Shown: piece after piece, positions 52,787 to 61,736 of the stretch
Numbering within the stretch: the first letter of the stretch is position 1
Layout: each line of letters starts with the position of its first letter
Source: Pontibacillus sp. HMF3514
GTDB lineage: Bacteria > Bacillota > Bacilli > Bacillales > BH030062
Direction of reading: 5' to 3'
Length of the DNA: 64,000 nucleotides
Assembly: GCF_009858175.1 (NCBI RefSeq)
Contig: NZ_CP047393.1
Span: 2,604,001 to 2,668,000 of the forward strand
Translations under genes and position numbers: made by a program
Notes under the pieces: model-generated
Databases searched by the model: none
What the model saw: only the letters and a program-made list of their open reading frames with translations
Told to the model about the DNA's origin: nothing

Positions 52787-54496
52787 TTATGATTCAAATT
52801 GTTTTTCAGGTAAAGCATTGAGCACTTTTTTTCTACAATTTACACCAAAGCGCCTTTCAATGGTTCCATCATCTTTCTCCTGTTCACTTGTAATTGGAAT
52901 CCAGACAACAACTTGATAATCGGTACTCAAATTAGAACATCTAACACTCCCATTTGAATCTAGTTCAATCCGAACCTTTCGTTTCGCTCTTACCCAATCA
53001 TTGATTTGTTTACCTGTCCATATAGCAAACCCTCTATGTCTTAGTTCCATTACTACATCTCTAAAAGCATCACGAACTTCTTCGGCTTTATGAATGCGTG
53101 ATTGGTGAAACAAGAAATGAGCAATACCTTCATTTCTTTCAATTTCATCTAATAGGGGTAAAACCACACTATCATCTGACCAATGAGGAATATCCGGGGC
53201 TACATAACTTAATTGAACAACATCATATAAACGGTTCTTTTCATTAGACCAAGCGATTGGAAAGAATGGCTGGCACGTACCAAATAGGAATCCTACATTC
53301 CCTTTTTTACTAGGTCCGTTAGTTTGATCAGACTGTATTCCATTTTTCTCGCACCAGGAATAAAGCTCTCCCCATCCTTCAAAGCGAGTATAATGATTTT
53401 TATTAGAAACAATCTCTTTAACACCCGTTACATCACGACACACTTTTAATTGCTCATCAAAATGTTGTTCACCCCAAAAGCCATTATCTTCAGGGCGAGC
53501 GTTATAATGAAATGCTAATTCATGACCAGCTTCCTGTATTCTTTGATGCATTTCACTACTATAGCCTTGATCCATTATGCACCATGTTGTGTTAATCTGT
53601 AGTTCTTCTAATAAATCTAGAGTGACCCTTGCATGATCATCTATATTTCCATCACTATCATGCGAAAACATAGCTACACCCTTAACCTCATTTGGCCAAT
53701 ATCCTATAAACGGTAAGGTGGCCCCCTTTCTAACTGCTATACCTAATAACTGTCTTATAATCACATCTCTCCATAAGTCTCCATAGGGGTGAGCGAAATA
53801 AGATTGACTCGTAGTTGTTTTCTTTCGATCCAATGTCCAATCCATCTCAATTCCATCATCTCTTTTTAAGATCCCATCATTTACTTTCCCAGTTCCATCT
53901 TTCGCTGGTACACCATCTTCAACGATAGGAGATGTGCTTTGTTGGAAACCAACTATAGATTCAATGATATGAACCGCCCATCTACACACCATTCCTTCAC
54001 CTATCTTTACTTGTTGTATAGCTGACCCTATTTTCTCACCCGAAGGAGACTGATCATATAATTCACCGATTTCACTAACTTCTAATTCACGTTTTTCATC
54101 ATGAGCACTTAAAGGCGTAGCACTTATGTATCGAATAGGGTGTGAATCACCTATAGAATCTGGAAGTTTGGCATACCCTACATTTCGAGTTGCGTTTTTC
54201 ACATACCCATATTGATTGAAAAGTGTATGTAAGCCTGAAAATGCAATCACCGTACCACCATTCTCTACAAACTCTCGTATGATTGTAGTGGTTTCCAAAT
54301 CATCATTAACATGGGCTGCGTACACGATATCTACCTGTGATTGCTGCAAATCATTTATATCATACATCCATTCAAACCTTATGCCTACATGAGCCAATAT
54401 CTCACCTAAATACGTATTAAAAACATTAAGTCCATACTTCCAATTTCTTAGTGCTGCTTTTTCATCAATTATGATAGCAACCCTTGCCATTCTCAT
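52787..54496 (-). CDS. Two-domain protein: GATase-like N-terminus plus divergent NodB-like deacetylase
   Basis: A 569-residue protein without signal peptide. Residues ~5-130 resemble the class I glutamine-amidotransferase-like fold (YLGEILAHVGIRFEWM, then FVENGGTVIAFSG), as in beta-galactosidase trimerisation domains. Residues ~270-510 resemble polysaccharide deacetylases: AMFSHDSDGN (motif 1-like), AGHELAFHYNARPED (motif 2-like) and IAHFLFHQSRIH near the end. The canonical TFDDG is changed, so the activity may differ. The YesL gene is upstream and the catabolic operon downstream. Best guess is cytoplasmic deacetylation of an oligosaccharide. Confidence 0.55.
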   Translation of the reverse strand: MRMARVAIIIDEKAALRNWKYGLNVFNTYLGEILAHVGIRFEWMYDINDLQQSQVDIVYAAHVNDDLETTTIIREFVENGGTVIAFSGLHTLFNQYGYVKNATRNVGYAKLPDSIGDSHPIRYISATPLSAHDEKRELEVSEIGELYDQSPSGEKIGSAIQQVKIGEGMVCRWAVHIIESIVGFQQSTSPIVEDGVPAKDGTGKVNDGILKRDDGIEMDWTLDRKKTTTSQSYFAHPYGDLWRDVIIRQLLGIAVRKGATLPFIGYWPNEVKGVAMFSHDSDGNIDDHARVTLDLLEELQINTTWCIMDQGYSSEMHQRIQEAGHELAFHYNARPEDNGFWGEQHFDEQLKVCRDVTGVKEIVSNKNHYTRFEGWGELYSWCEKNGIQSDQTNGPSKKGNVGFLFGTCQPFFPIAWSNEKNRLYDVVQLSYVAPDIPHWSDDSVVLPLLDEIERNEGIAHFLFHQSRIHKAEEVRDAFRDVVMELRHRGFAIWTGKQINDWVRAKRKVRIELDSNGSVRCSNLSTDYQVVVWIPITSEQEKDDGTIERRFGVNCRKKVLNALPEKQFES

Positions 54497-54565
54497 ATCA
54501 TCACACCTTCATCAAATATTTGAATTTTCAATCATAAATTGATAAATAACTCACCTGTAGCCAGA

Positions 54566-55207
54566 CTATACCTCAATACTCGAACCCGATATTCTACTTT
54601 CTAATTTAGAGAAGGCATTTAGAGAAACAATTGTTGATATAAATGCAAATAAACTCAATCCAAAAAATGGGATCAATCCAGGTATAAGAGCTAGTGTAAA
54701 GTAAACAACACTGAACAATAATAGAGTGATGATCGTTTCTAGAGGAGCTGCAATTGCAATGAAGAAAGATTGTTTCAATAATTGCAATACTTTAAGATCA
54801 AAATGAACATAGACAGGAAATATAAAAACTACTGTTAAAAAATAAACAAAAAAACTAATTAAAAATAATACACGAATTACTGTAAACATAAAGATATTGT
54901 CAATCATCATGGTAAGTTGAAAATTCAAATAAAGAGCAAACCCAACAGAAAACAATATGAATCCTATACCATTCGATTTTATAAATTCTTGTTTATAAAT
55001 CTGCCAAAATGATAGAAAGATATTACTTTCATCTTTATCTTTCACCCATTTACGACTAACACCAAAAGAAGCCACAGTTGCTGGAGCAATGCCGAATACA
55101 CCTAGACCTATCACGGTGAAAAAAAGCCATAATACATTCAAGTATGCTAAACGATAAACCCATGTGCTAAATGTGTACAATTTCCCTGTTACTCCCTGAA
55201 CATCCAT
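54566..55207 (-). CDS. YesL family (DUF624) membrane protein
   Basis: About 213 residues with five hydrophobic segments. LNVLWLFFTVIGLGVFGIAPATVA (residues about 20-43, given only by its ends LNVLWLF and APATVA as the family mark) is the DUF624 signature. YesL proteins accompany CUT1 sugar transporters and YesS-like regulators in Bacillus pectin and arabinoxylan loci. The ATG at 55207 is preferred, with GGGAGG about 10 nt upstream; the frame is open to 55294, touching the permease stop. Role unknown. Confidence 0.82.
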   Translation of the reverse strand: MDVQGVTGKLYTFSTWVYRLAYLNVLWLFFTVIGLGVFGIAPATVASFGVSRKWVKDKDESNIFLSFWQIYKQEFIKSNGIGFILFSVGFALYLNFQLTMMIDNIFMFTVIRVLFLISFFVYFLTVVFIFPVYVHFDLKVLQLLKQSFFIAIAAPLETIITLLLFSVVYFTLALIPGLIPFFGLSLFAFISTIVSLNAFSKLESRISGSSIEV

Positions 55208-55293
55208 TCTTTTCATTCCTCCCTTGCATTTCAATAACATGAATAAACGAGCCAAGAGCTCGCTTATCCCTCTTTTGTTATCAACTAGAGTCA

Positions 55294-56154
55294 TTATCCT
55301 TTTACAGAACCTAACATCGCACCTTTAACAAAATACTTTTGAATAAAAGGATAGACACATAGAATTGGAATTGTGGATACTAAAATTGTTGCATATTTTA
55401 TAGATTCAGCTAATGCAACCGTGTCAGTACCGGTTATATTATCTTGATCAAATCCATTTTGGAAAACGATATTTCTTAATATCATTTGTAGGGGCCAAAG
55501 ATCTGAATCTCTAAGATATAATAATGCCCCCATAAAGTTATTCCAGATATAAACAGCATAAAATAACCCTATAGTTGCTAATACTGGCTTTGATAAAGGC
55601 ATAGCAATTCTCCAAAATACTCCCCAATCACTCAATCCATCTACCTTCCCAGCATCCTCAAGTTCCTCAGGAATATTATTAAAGAAGGTTCTCATTACAA
55701 AAAAGTTATATGCACTAATCGCATAAGGTAAAACCATTGCCCACATTGTATTTAATAAACCTAACCCTTTTACAACTAAATAAGTTGGAATCATCCCACC
55801 ATTAAACAACATAGTAAATACAATAAAAAAGGACAGTTGCTTCTTCCAAATCATTTTTTTACGTGATAATGCATACGCTCCCATTGACGTAGTGATTAGA
55901 GAAATTGAAGTACCTACAACTACGTAAACAATAGTGTTCCAATAACTACGCAAAATCCTTTCATCCGCAAAAACTTGTTCATATGTTTTCGTAGTAAATC
56001 CTTTCGGCCAAAGGTGGACTTTACCCTGTAAAACAAAAACATCAGAACTTAATGAAATAGCTCCCATATAAATGAAAGGATAAATCATGGAAATACACAG
56101 GCAAATCATGAAAAAGATATTAAAGTAATCAAACCATGTTTTTTTATGTTTCAT
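55294..56154 (-). CDS. Carbohydrate ABC transporter permease (YtcP/LplC type)
   Basis: Second inner permease of a CUT1 importer, 286 residues with six membrane helices. The EAA loop reads EELEDAGKVDGLSDWGVFWR (about 162-181), the contact point for the ATPase. Relatives pair with LplB/YteP-type permeases and take up oligosaccharides of uronates or other complex glycans. It follows the first permease by 13 bp. No ATPase gene is visible; the shared MsmX-type ATPase elsewhere would be expected to drive it. Confidence 0.92.
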   Translation of the reverse strand: MKHKKTWFDYFNIFFMICLCISMIYPFIYMGAISLSSDVFVLQGKVHLWPKGFTTKTYEQVFADERILRSYWNTIVYVVVGTSISLITTSMGAYALSRKKMIWKKQLSFFIVFTMLFNGGMIPTYLVVKGLGLLNTMWAMVLPYAISAYNFFVMRTFFNNIPEELEDAGKVDGLSDWGVFWRIAMPLSKPVLATIGLFYAVYIWNNFMGALLYLRDSDLWPLQMILRNIVFQNGFDQDNITGTDTVALAESIKYATILVSTIPILCVYPFIQKYFVKGAMLGSVKG

Positions 56155-56167
56155 TAAATGTCCTCCT

Positions 56168-57136
56168 TTACCATAAACTGTTGCCTGATTTACGCGCTAA
56201 ATAGTTACCAGAAACAACAAAAACTATTCCAATGACACTCGTAAATAAATCGATTGCAGTAGCATAGCTAAAGCTACCTTGTACTAAACCTGTTCGATAC
56301 ACATAAGTAGCTAATACATCAGAAGTTTCATACGTTACTGGAGTTTGTAATAAAAATACTTTTTCAAATCCAAGCTCAATAATATTTCCAATATCTAATA
56401 AGAATAAAATAACCATAGCCGGAATTAGGCTTGGAATTGTAACATTCCAAGTCTTTTGCCAACGGTTCGCTCCATCTATTTCGGCAGCTTCATATAATTG
56501 CGGATCAATATTTGCAAGTGCCGCTAGATAGATAATGGTAGACCACCCTAAGTGCTGCCAGATTCCAGAAGTAACATAAATCGTTCGAAACCATTCTTTC
56601 TCAACAATAAAATTAATACTCTCAAATCCGAATAGATTAATGATTTCATTAACTAAACCATGATTTGGAGATAAGAACATAATGATCATACTGGCTACGA
56701 CTACATTTGACAGAAAATGAGGCATGTAACTTACAGATTGTACAAACCTTTTAAATAATATATTTTTTAGTTCATTTAACAATAAAGCTAGAATGATAGG
56801 TGCAGGGAATCCAAAGATTAATTTATAAAAACCTAGTAAAAATGTATTTCTAAGTAGTGTAAAAAAATCTGGGCTTGAAAAAAAAGTAGTAAAATACTTA
56901 AAACCTACCCAATCGCTAGCCCACACACCTTTAAAGATGTTGTAATCTTTGAAGGCAACAACAATCCCAAACATAGGGACATATTTAAAAAGTAGAAAGT
57001 AAATTAATGTAGGTAAAAACAATATGATTAAATATTTATTTTCGGCCAATTGTTTCCACAAACTTTTTTTATTCTTAACGTTCCTATTCATAACTGTTTT
57101 ATTTTCACTTAATACTGGATCCATATGTGTTGCCAT
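56168..57136 (-). CDS. Sugar ABC transporter permease (YteP/LplB type)
   Basis: First permease of the CUT1 importer, 322 residues, six membrane helices. FVPMFGIVVAFKDYN (as YVPMFG..AFKDYN, about 50-65) is typical for the LplB group, and the EAA loop is PQLYEAAEIDGANRWQKTW (about 214-232). The N-terminus is a polar stretch of about 30 residues. It lies between the binding protein and the second permease in one operon. Confidence 0.92.
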   Translation of the reverse strand: MATHMDPVLSENKTVMNRNVKNKKSLWKQLAENKYLIILFLPTLIYFLLFKYVPMFGIVVAFKDYNIFKGVWASDWVGFKYFTTFFSSPDFFTLLRNTFLLGFYKLIFGFPAPIILALLLNELKNILFKRFVQSVSYMPHFLSNVVVASMIIMFLSPNHGLVNEIINLFGFESINFIVEKEWFRTIYVTSGIWQHLGWSTIIYLAALANIDPQLYEAAEIDGANRWQKTWNVTIPSLIPAMVILFLLDIGNIIELGFEKVFLLQTPVTYETSDVLATYVYRTGLVQGSFSYATAIDLFTSVIGIVFVVSGNYLARKSGNSLW

Positions 57137-57241
57137 TTCTCAACCTCCTTCTATCCAAAGCTAATGCCCGAATCCCTTAAACTCACTAGCATTCTATAAA
57201 AATAAGGGGGAGAATAATATCCCCCCTACCTACAACATTAT

Positions 57242-58843
57242 TTAATTATCACTCATTCGTTGATATGCCTTCGTATAAACATCTAACACTTCCTGTAAAC
57301 CTAAATCATTTAATGATTCGGTATAATCATCCCATTCATCCATATCCCTTTCACCGATCACAAATTGAGCAATATTTTCTAAAAATGCTTTGTTTATAGC
57401 TTCGAGCTTTAGTGCAATTTGATCTCTTTCTGCCTTTGTTAACGCTGGAACTCTTGTAAATGCAGGCATCATGTATTGCGGAGCTACTTCTAACGCTGCT
57501 GCTAATTCAGGTGAAGTAAATTGACTAAAAGTATTCCAATCTTCCATCTTAATGTAAGCTCCATTTGTGTATATTCCAATTTCTTGACGCATCTTAGTAA
57601 AATCAAAATCATTGTTTTCTGCTCTTGCTGCATATTCAGATGTTAACTCCCAATTATCACCGGATTTTTCCCAAACTTCTCCTTCTTTACCCCAAGTAGC
57701 CATTTGGACACCCTCTGGAGAGTAGAACCAGTCAATGTAAGCTAACGCTGCATCTAAGTCTTCAGTAAGTGAGGAAATAGCCATTCCGTTATCAGCTCCA
57801 GGGTAATAAAGCTGCCATTTCTCTCCACCTTCAAATCCGATTGGAGGCTCCATGTAATTCATTGTGAACTCAGGAATTTCTGGACGAACCATATTATTAA
57901 AATAATCAATACGACCAATGTAATCGACAGTAATGAAGCTTTGTTCAGAGGCTACATATTCAGCCCACTCTTTAGTACCATCTGTTAACCACGTTTCAGG
58001 CATGATTCCTTCCTCGTAAAACTTATTTAACCAAGTAACCATTTTCTTATATTCATCCGTTACTGGTCCAAAATGGAATTCACCGTTCTCATCATTGTAA
58101 TATTGTTCACCGATACCAAATTGAGGAGTCATGGATGGGAATCTTCCTATGTTACTTCTGAATACAAATGGAAAGCTCCCAGGTTTAATTTCTTGAATTT
58201 TTTTAGAAACCTTATAAAGTTCTTCCCATGACGTTGGAGGTTGCAAATTATGTTCTTCAAAGAAATCTTGTCTATATAACCAAACACGCTGCCCACCTGC
58301 AAAAGTACCGAATGAAGGGGCACTGTACATCTTACCATCAGCTGTTAATGCCGCATTCTTTCGCTCAGGGTTCTCCTTCAAAACTCTCATCATGTTAGGT
58401 AATTTATCTTTATGATCTAATAAATTCACAAAAGCACCTTGATCACCTAAATTGTTGATTCGATCAAAACCAATTACCCAATAAATATCTTGCATATCAC
58501 CTGAGGCAATTGAAAGGTTTAAAGAATCAGCATAATTTCCTTCTGAAATCGTAGGATCAATCGTTACATTTGTTTCTTCTTCAATCCAATTCCAAATTTT
58601 CTGCTCTTCACTATAAGGCCAGTTTCCATGAGATTCTAAAAACATAGTAAGTGTAGTCGGTTCTTCAAGTACTGGACCATCTTTCTTTGTTGTGTCATCA
58701 CTGTCATTAGTATTATTGCTGTTTTCATCAGTTGCTTTGTCGTCAGTATTTGTTGATGTTTCTTCATTACTCGTACATGCCGTTACCAGTGCCAATGTTA
58801 ATATTAGCATCAGTAACATAATAATCCCCTTCTTCACATTCAT
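57242..58843 (-). CDS. Extracellular solute-binding lipoprotein of the CUT1 importer
   Basis: A 533-residue receptor with a lipoprotein signal peptide; the lipobox LVTAC places the lipidated Cys at about residue 23. A Thr/Asn/Asp-rich linker (about 24-55) follows, then the two-lobe binding fold (EEPTTLTMFLESHGNWP onward). Size and style match LipO/YtcQ/YesO receptors for complex oligosaccharides. The first gene of the transport operon; a good cre site lies 130 bp upstream. The acidic linker is very Asp/Asn-rich. Confidence 0.93.
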   Translation of the reverse strand: MNVKKGIIMLLMLILTLALVTACTSNEETSTNTDDKATDENSNNTNDSDDTTKKDGPVLEEPTTLTMFLESHGNWPYSEEQKIWNWIEEETNVTIDPTISEGNYADSLNLSIASGDMQDIYWVIGFDRINNLGDQGAFVNLLDHKDKLPNMMRVLKENPERKNAALTADGKMYSAPSFGTFAGGQRVWLYRQDFFEEHNLQPPTSWEELYKVSKKIQEIKPGSFPFVFRSNIGRFPSMTPQFGIGEQYYNDENGEFHFGPVTDEYKKMVTWLNKFYEEGIMPETWLTDGTKEWAEYVASEQSFITVDYIGRIDYFNNMVRPEIPEFTMNYMEPPIGFEGGEKWQLYYPGADNGMAISSLTEDLDAALAYIDWFYSPEGVQMATWGKEGEVWEKSGDNWELTSEYAARAENNDFDFTKMRQEIGIYTNGAYIKMEDWNTFSQFTSPELAAALEVAPQYMMPAFTRVPALTKAERDQIALKLEAINKAFLENIAQFVIGERDMDEWDDYTESLNDLGLQEVLDVYTKAYQRMSDN

Positions 58844-59198
58844 TCCCTCAACTCCCCATCATTTTTGTTTTCCATTTTCTACTCTCCAATATGAGTTGAA
58901 TTCCATTTATGTTCATAATAGATTCACCATTACATCAAGGATTCAACTTTTAGATATCATGAACCCCTAAAATGTAAGCGCTTTAATTATTGTCAAAATG
59001 GATTTATTCATCTCTCGAAGAGCTAATTCTAGATTACCTAACCCTTGTCTAAAACGTAAACGAATAATTTTCTGAAAAATCAGCTTTTTTTTGAAATACA
59101 CATATTTATATATTTTCTTTAAAATTGCATATTCACCATATCCTTATCATTATTGCGATTGTATAACTTCATGCTAAATATGAGCTGAAATAAAAAAT
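58844..59198. other. Control region between the transporter operon and the AraC regulator
   Basis: About 355 bp without a gene. It should hold the promoter of the transport operon. I see a cre site (58973-58986) but no convincing -35/-10 pair. The rest is AT-rich and shows nothing else I can support. Confidence 0.5.
58973..58986. promoter_or_regulatory. cre site (CcpA) upstream of the transport operon
   Basis: TGTAAGCGCTTTAA agrees with the CcpA operator consensus TGAAAGCGCTTTCA at 12 of 14 positions, with the central AAGCGCTT intact. It suggests carbon catabolite repression of uptake. Confidence 0.6.
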
Positions 59199-59222
59199 GA
59201 AGAGAAAGTATATTTCTCTTCA
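59199..59222 (-). terminator. Terminator of the AraC regulator gene
   Basis: GAAGAGAAA and TTTCTCTTC form a perfect 9-bp stem with a 5-nt loop, followed by ATTTTTTATTT on the minus strand. It begins at the stop codon. Confidence 0.85.
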
Positions 59223-61508
59223 CCCTGAAAGATCAGTAAGATTTACCTGTATTGATTTCTTGCGATATTTTCCTGGTGTGGTCCCAGTATATTTCTTAAA
59301 TAAGCGTATGAAGGAATTCACATTGTGATAGCCAACTTTAATCGAAACATCTTGAATTTTATCATCAGTTTGTACCAAAAGTTCCTTAGCCTTCTTCATT
59401 CGACAGTAATTTAAAAAGTCAATAAAGTTTGTTCCAGTTTTTTCTTTAAAGTACGATGATAAATAACCGCTTGATATCTTCAAGTGACTTGCTATTATAT
59501 CTAGTGAAACAGTTTCAGCTAAATGTTCATCAATATATTCAGTCACAAAGGTTATAATTTTATCTTCCTGATTTTCATCAGCCTCTACAAATGGTTTAAT
59601 GTTTTGAATTAAATCATAAAATAATTCTTTATATTCCTCTGAAGAATGACATTTATCAATCTTATTTAAATAGATGTCAAAGTTTTCAATTGTAACACCT
59701 ATTGTTAAAAGATGACTTTTGATTTTATTCATCATATAAGTTGAAAGGTTTATATAGTCGATGGAAAAAGCTTCTTTTTTCTGGAATGAATCCATTGTTT
59801 TATTAATCCAATGTTTCACTTCATCCAAATTATTTTCTTCTAAATACACTTGAAATTCTCTCTCTTGTTTATTTGTTAAAGAAATTTCTTTTCTCTCAGT
59901 GCTAGGCTTAGCAATAATCTGAGATTCATTGGTTAATCTTTTATGTTGTAGTAACGTTTTTGTCTGCTCATAGGCTTTGGTCATTTCAGCGGACTCATGA
60001 TAAACCTCACTTACCCCCATCGTTACGAGAAACTTATCCTTATCCGTATCAAAAGCTTTCTTTAAAGATTGTAATGAGGTCTGCAAGCTTTCCTCATCAC
60101 GATCTAAAAAGACTACTGATAATATTTGTCGTTTTTCAATTTGGAGCGTTATGGTTTTAGAGTAGTTCTCTTCCAACTTAGCGTGAATTTGTTCTTTTAT
60201 GACATAGATAACTTGATCTATAGATATCTCTTCAAAAAATGATTGATTCTCTTTAAACACTAAATCATAGATGACTAGAGTAAACGGTTTATCTTTAAAC
60301 TCATACTCCTCAATATCACTATACATTTTATCTTCAATATTTTTTATTTTATTTAGAAAGGCATAATTCTTTACAATTGATTTTTTATCTTCTAAGTCCT
60401 GATTCATTTTTTCAGTGTTTTTGATCAGCTCTTTTATATTTGAATTTATGAGATTAAATTCTCTTATATTGCTAGAAAAAGGTTCTACATCTTTATTTGT
60501 TTGTTGTACGGTCTCCACTAACTTTTTGATTGAATTGCTCATTTTTACTGTAAATAGTATAGAAATGATTACACTGAGGACAACTGCTACAATTAATAAC
60601 ATTACTAATGAGATGTTTAACTTTTTCATCCCGTTTGTAATACTATTAACGGGTATGATATTCATATAAGTTAAACCCGTTTTTGTATTTTTCTTGTAGA
60701 AATAATAATCATCATGGCTTATGTAATACCCATTATTTGAGGCAAGTTGAGGAATTTGTGCTTCATAAAAATTTTCAGACTTAAAAATAAAGTTTTGATC
60801 TTCATCTAGAATAATAAAGTTATCGTTTATAGAATAATGAACATTATTTATTAACGTTTCAAAGTCAATAAACACAAGATAATTGATAGTTTCTCCATAA
60901 TAATCCATATTAATTTTTACAGGAAGTAATCTTTTTTCAGTTGAATTGTTTAAATCCTTAAAGGTGGAGACAGGGTAGACTTGAAAATTATTTTTAGGAT
61001 TATTAAACTCTTTTAACCAAAATGATTTGCTATAGTCATTACTTTTATATGAGTTCGAAAAAAGTAAATTAATATGACTATTTCCATCCTGGTTTAACAT
61101 GAACGGAGTACCTGAATGGTTTATAAGAATGTTACTTATACCCAAAGATGGATTCGTTCTAATAATTTGTCTAATTTCATCAATCACACTTTTACCCAAC
61201 AAAAAATTTATTTTATCTGTCATAAAATATTGAGAATTATAGTTTTGTAAATCTTCATTAAAGTGTAATCGATACAAGTTGCTCTTAATATTAGAAAGTG
61301 AATCTTCAAAACTTTTTGCTGTATTCTCAACGTTTTGATTATTGTACTTGATGATTTCATCTCTTAAATTATTATTATAGAAAGTAAAGGATAAAAAATT
61401 ATAAGAAGCAATGAGTACAATGATTAACAAAAAGCTTAGAAAAAGACGTATAAAAAAAGTATTGGGTTTCAAAGCTTTAAATGATTTGGAAATTACTTTT
61501 TTTATCAT
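59220..61508 (-). CDS. Membrane-bound AraC-family sensor-regulator (YesS-like)
   Basis: A 762-residue one-component regulator: a first membrane helix (about 18-40), an extracellular Cache-like sensor (about 41-290), a second helix (about 297-320), a cytoplasmic linker with coiled coil (about 325-390), and a C-terminal AraC DNA-binding domain (about 655-750) with VSLDIIASHLKISSGYLSSY and VSIKVGYHNVNSFIRLFKKY helices. It lies upstream of a CUT1 transport operon, as yesS does in the B. subtilis pectin locus. It probably senses the external glycan and activates uptake. Confidence 0.9.
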   Translation of the reverse strand: MIKKVISKSFKALKPNTFFIRLFLSFLLIIVLIASYNFLSFTFYNNNLRDEIIKYNNQNVENTAKSFEDSLSNIKSNLYRLHFNEDLQNYNSQYFMTDKINFLLGKSVIDEIRQIIRTNPSLGISNILINHSGTPFMLNQDGNSHINLLFSNSYKSNDYSKSFWLKEFNNPKNNFQVYPVSTFKDLNNSTEKRLLPVKINMDYYGETINYLVFIDFETLINNVHYSINDNFIILDEDQNFIFKSENFYEAQIPQLASNNGYYISHDDYYFYKKNTKTGLTYMNIIPVNSITNGMKKLNISLVMLLIVAVVLSVIISILFTVKMSNSIKKLVETVQQTNKDVEPFSSNIREFNLINSNIKELIKNTEKMNQDLEDKKSIVKNYAFLNKIKNIEDKMYSDIEEYEFKDKPFTLVIYDLVFKENQSFFEEISIDQVIYVIKEQIHAKLEENYSKTITLQIEKRQILSVVFLDRDEESLQTSLQSLKKAFDTDKDKFLVTMGVSEVYHESAEMTKAYEQTKTLLQHKRLTNESQIIAKPSTERKEISLTNKQEREFQVYLEENNLDEVKHWINKTMDSFQKKEAFSIDYINLSTYMMNKIKSHLLTIGVTIENFDIYLNKIDKCHSSEEYKELFYDLIQNIKPFVEADENQEDKIITFVTEYIDEHLAETVSLDIIASHLKISSGYLSSYFKEKTGTNFIDFLNYCRMKKAKELLVQTDDKIQDVSIKVGYHNVNSFIRLFKKYTGTTPGKYRKKSIQVNLTDLSG

Positions 61509-61695
61509 TCTTACACCCCTTGTAAAAATTGCTCATAATCTTTTCATATATATGAAATATATAAATTAATAGTATTATATAATTGACAATAATCCTATAT
61601 ATTTTTATAAAAATTCACATTATATAAAGAATTTGGTTTCACTTAAACAATAACCAACATAGTAAGTAGAACGATAAATTCCTTAGGAAGGAATA

Positions 61696-61723
61696 AAAAA
61701 CCCAGCGATTTCGCTAGGTTTTA
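61696..61723 (-). terminator. Terminator of the DegT-family gene
   Basis: AAAACCCAGCGA and CGCTAGGTTTT form a stem with one mismatch and a 3-nt loop, just past the stop at 61737. Confidence 0.82.
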
Positions 61724-61736
61724 CAAGGCTGCAAGG

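Noticed and set aside
61560-61620. Promoter TTGACA on the plus strand in the AraC upstream region
   Set aside because: TTGACA is present but no good -10 follows at 16-18 nt and no plus-strand gene lies downstream.
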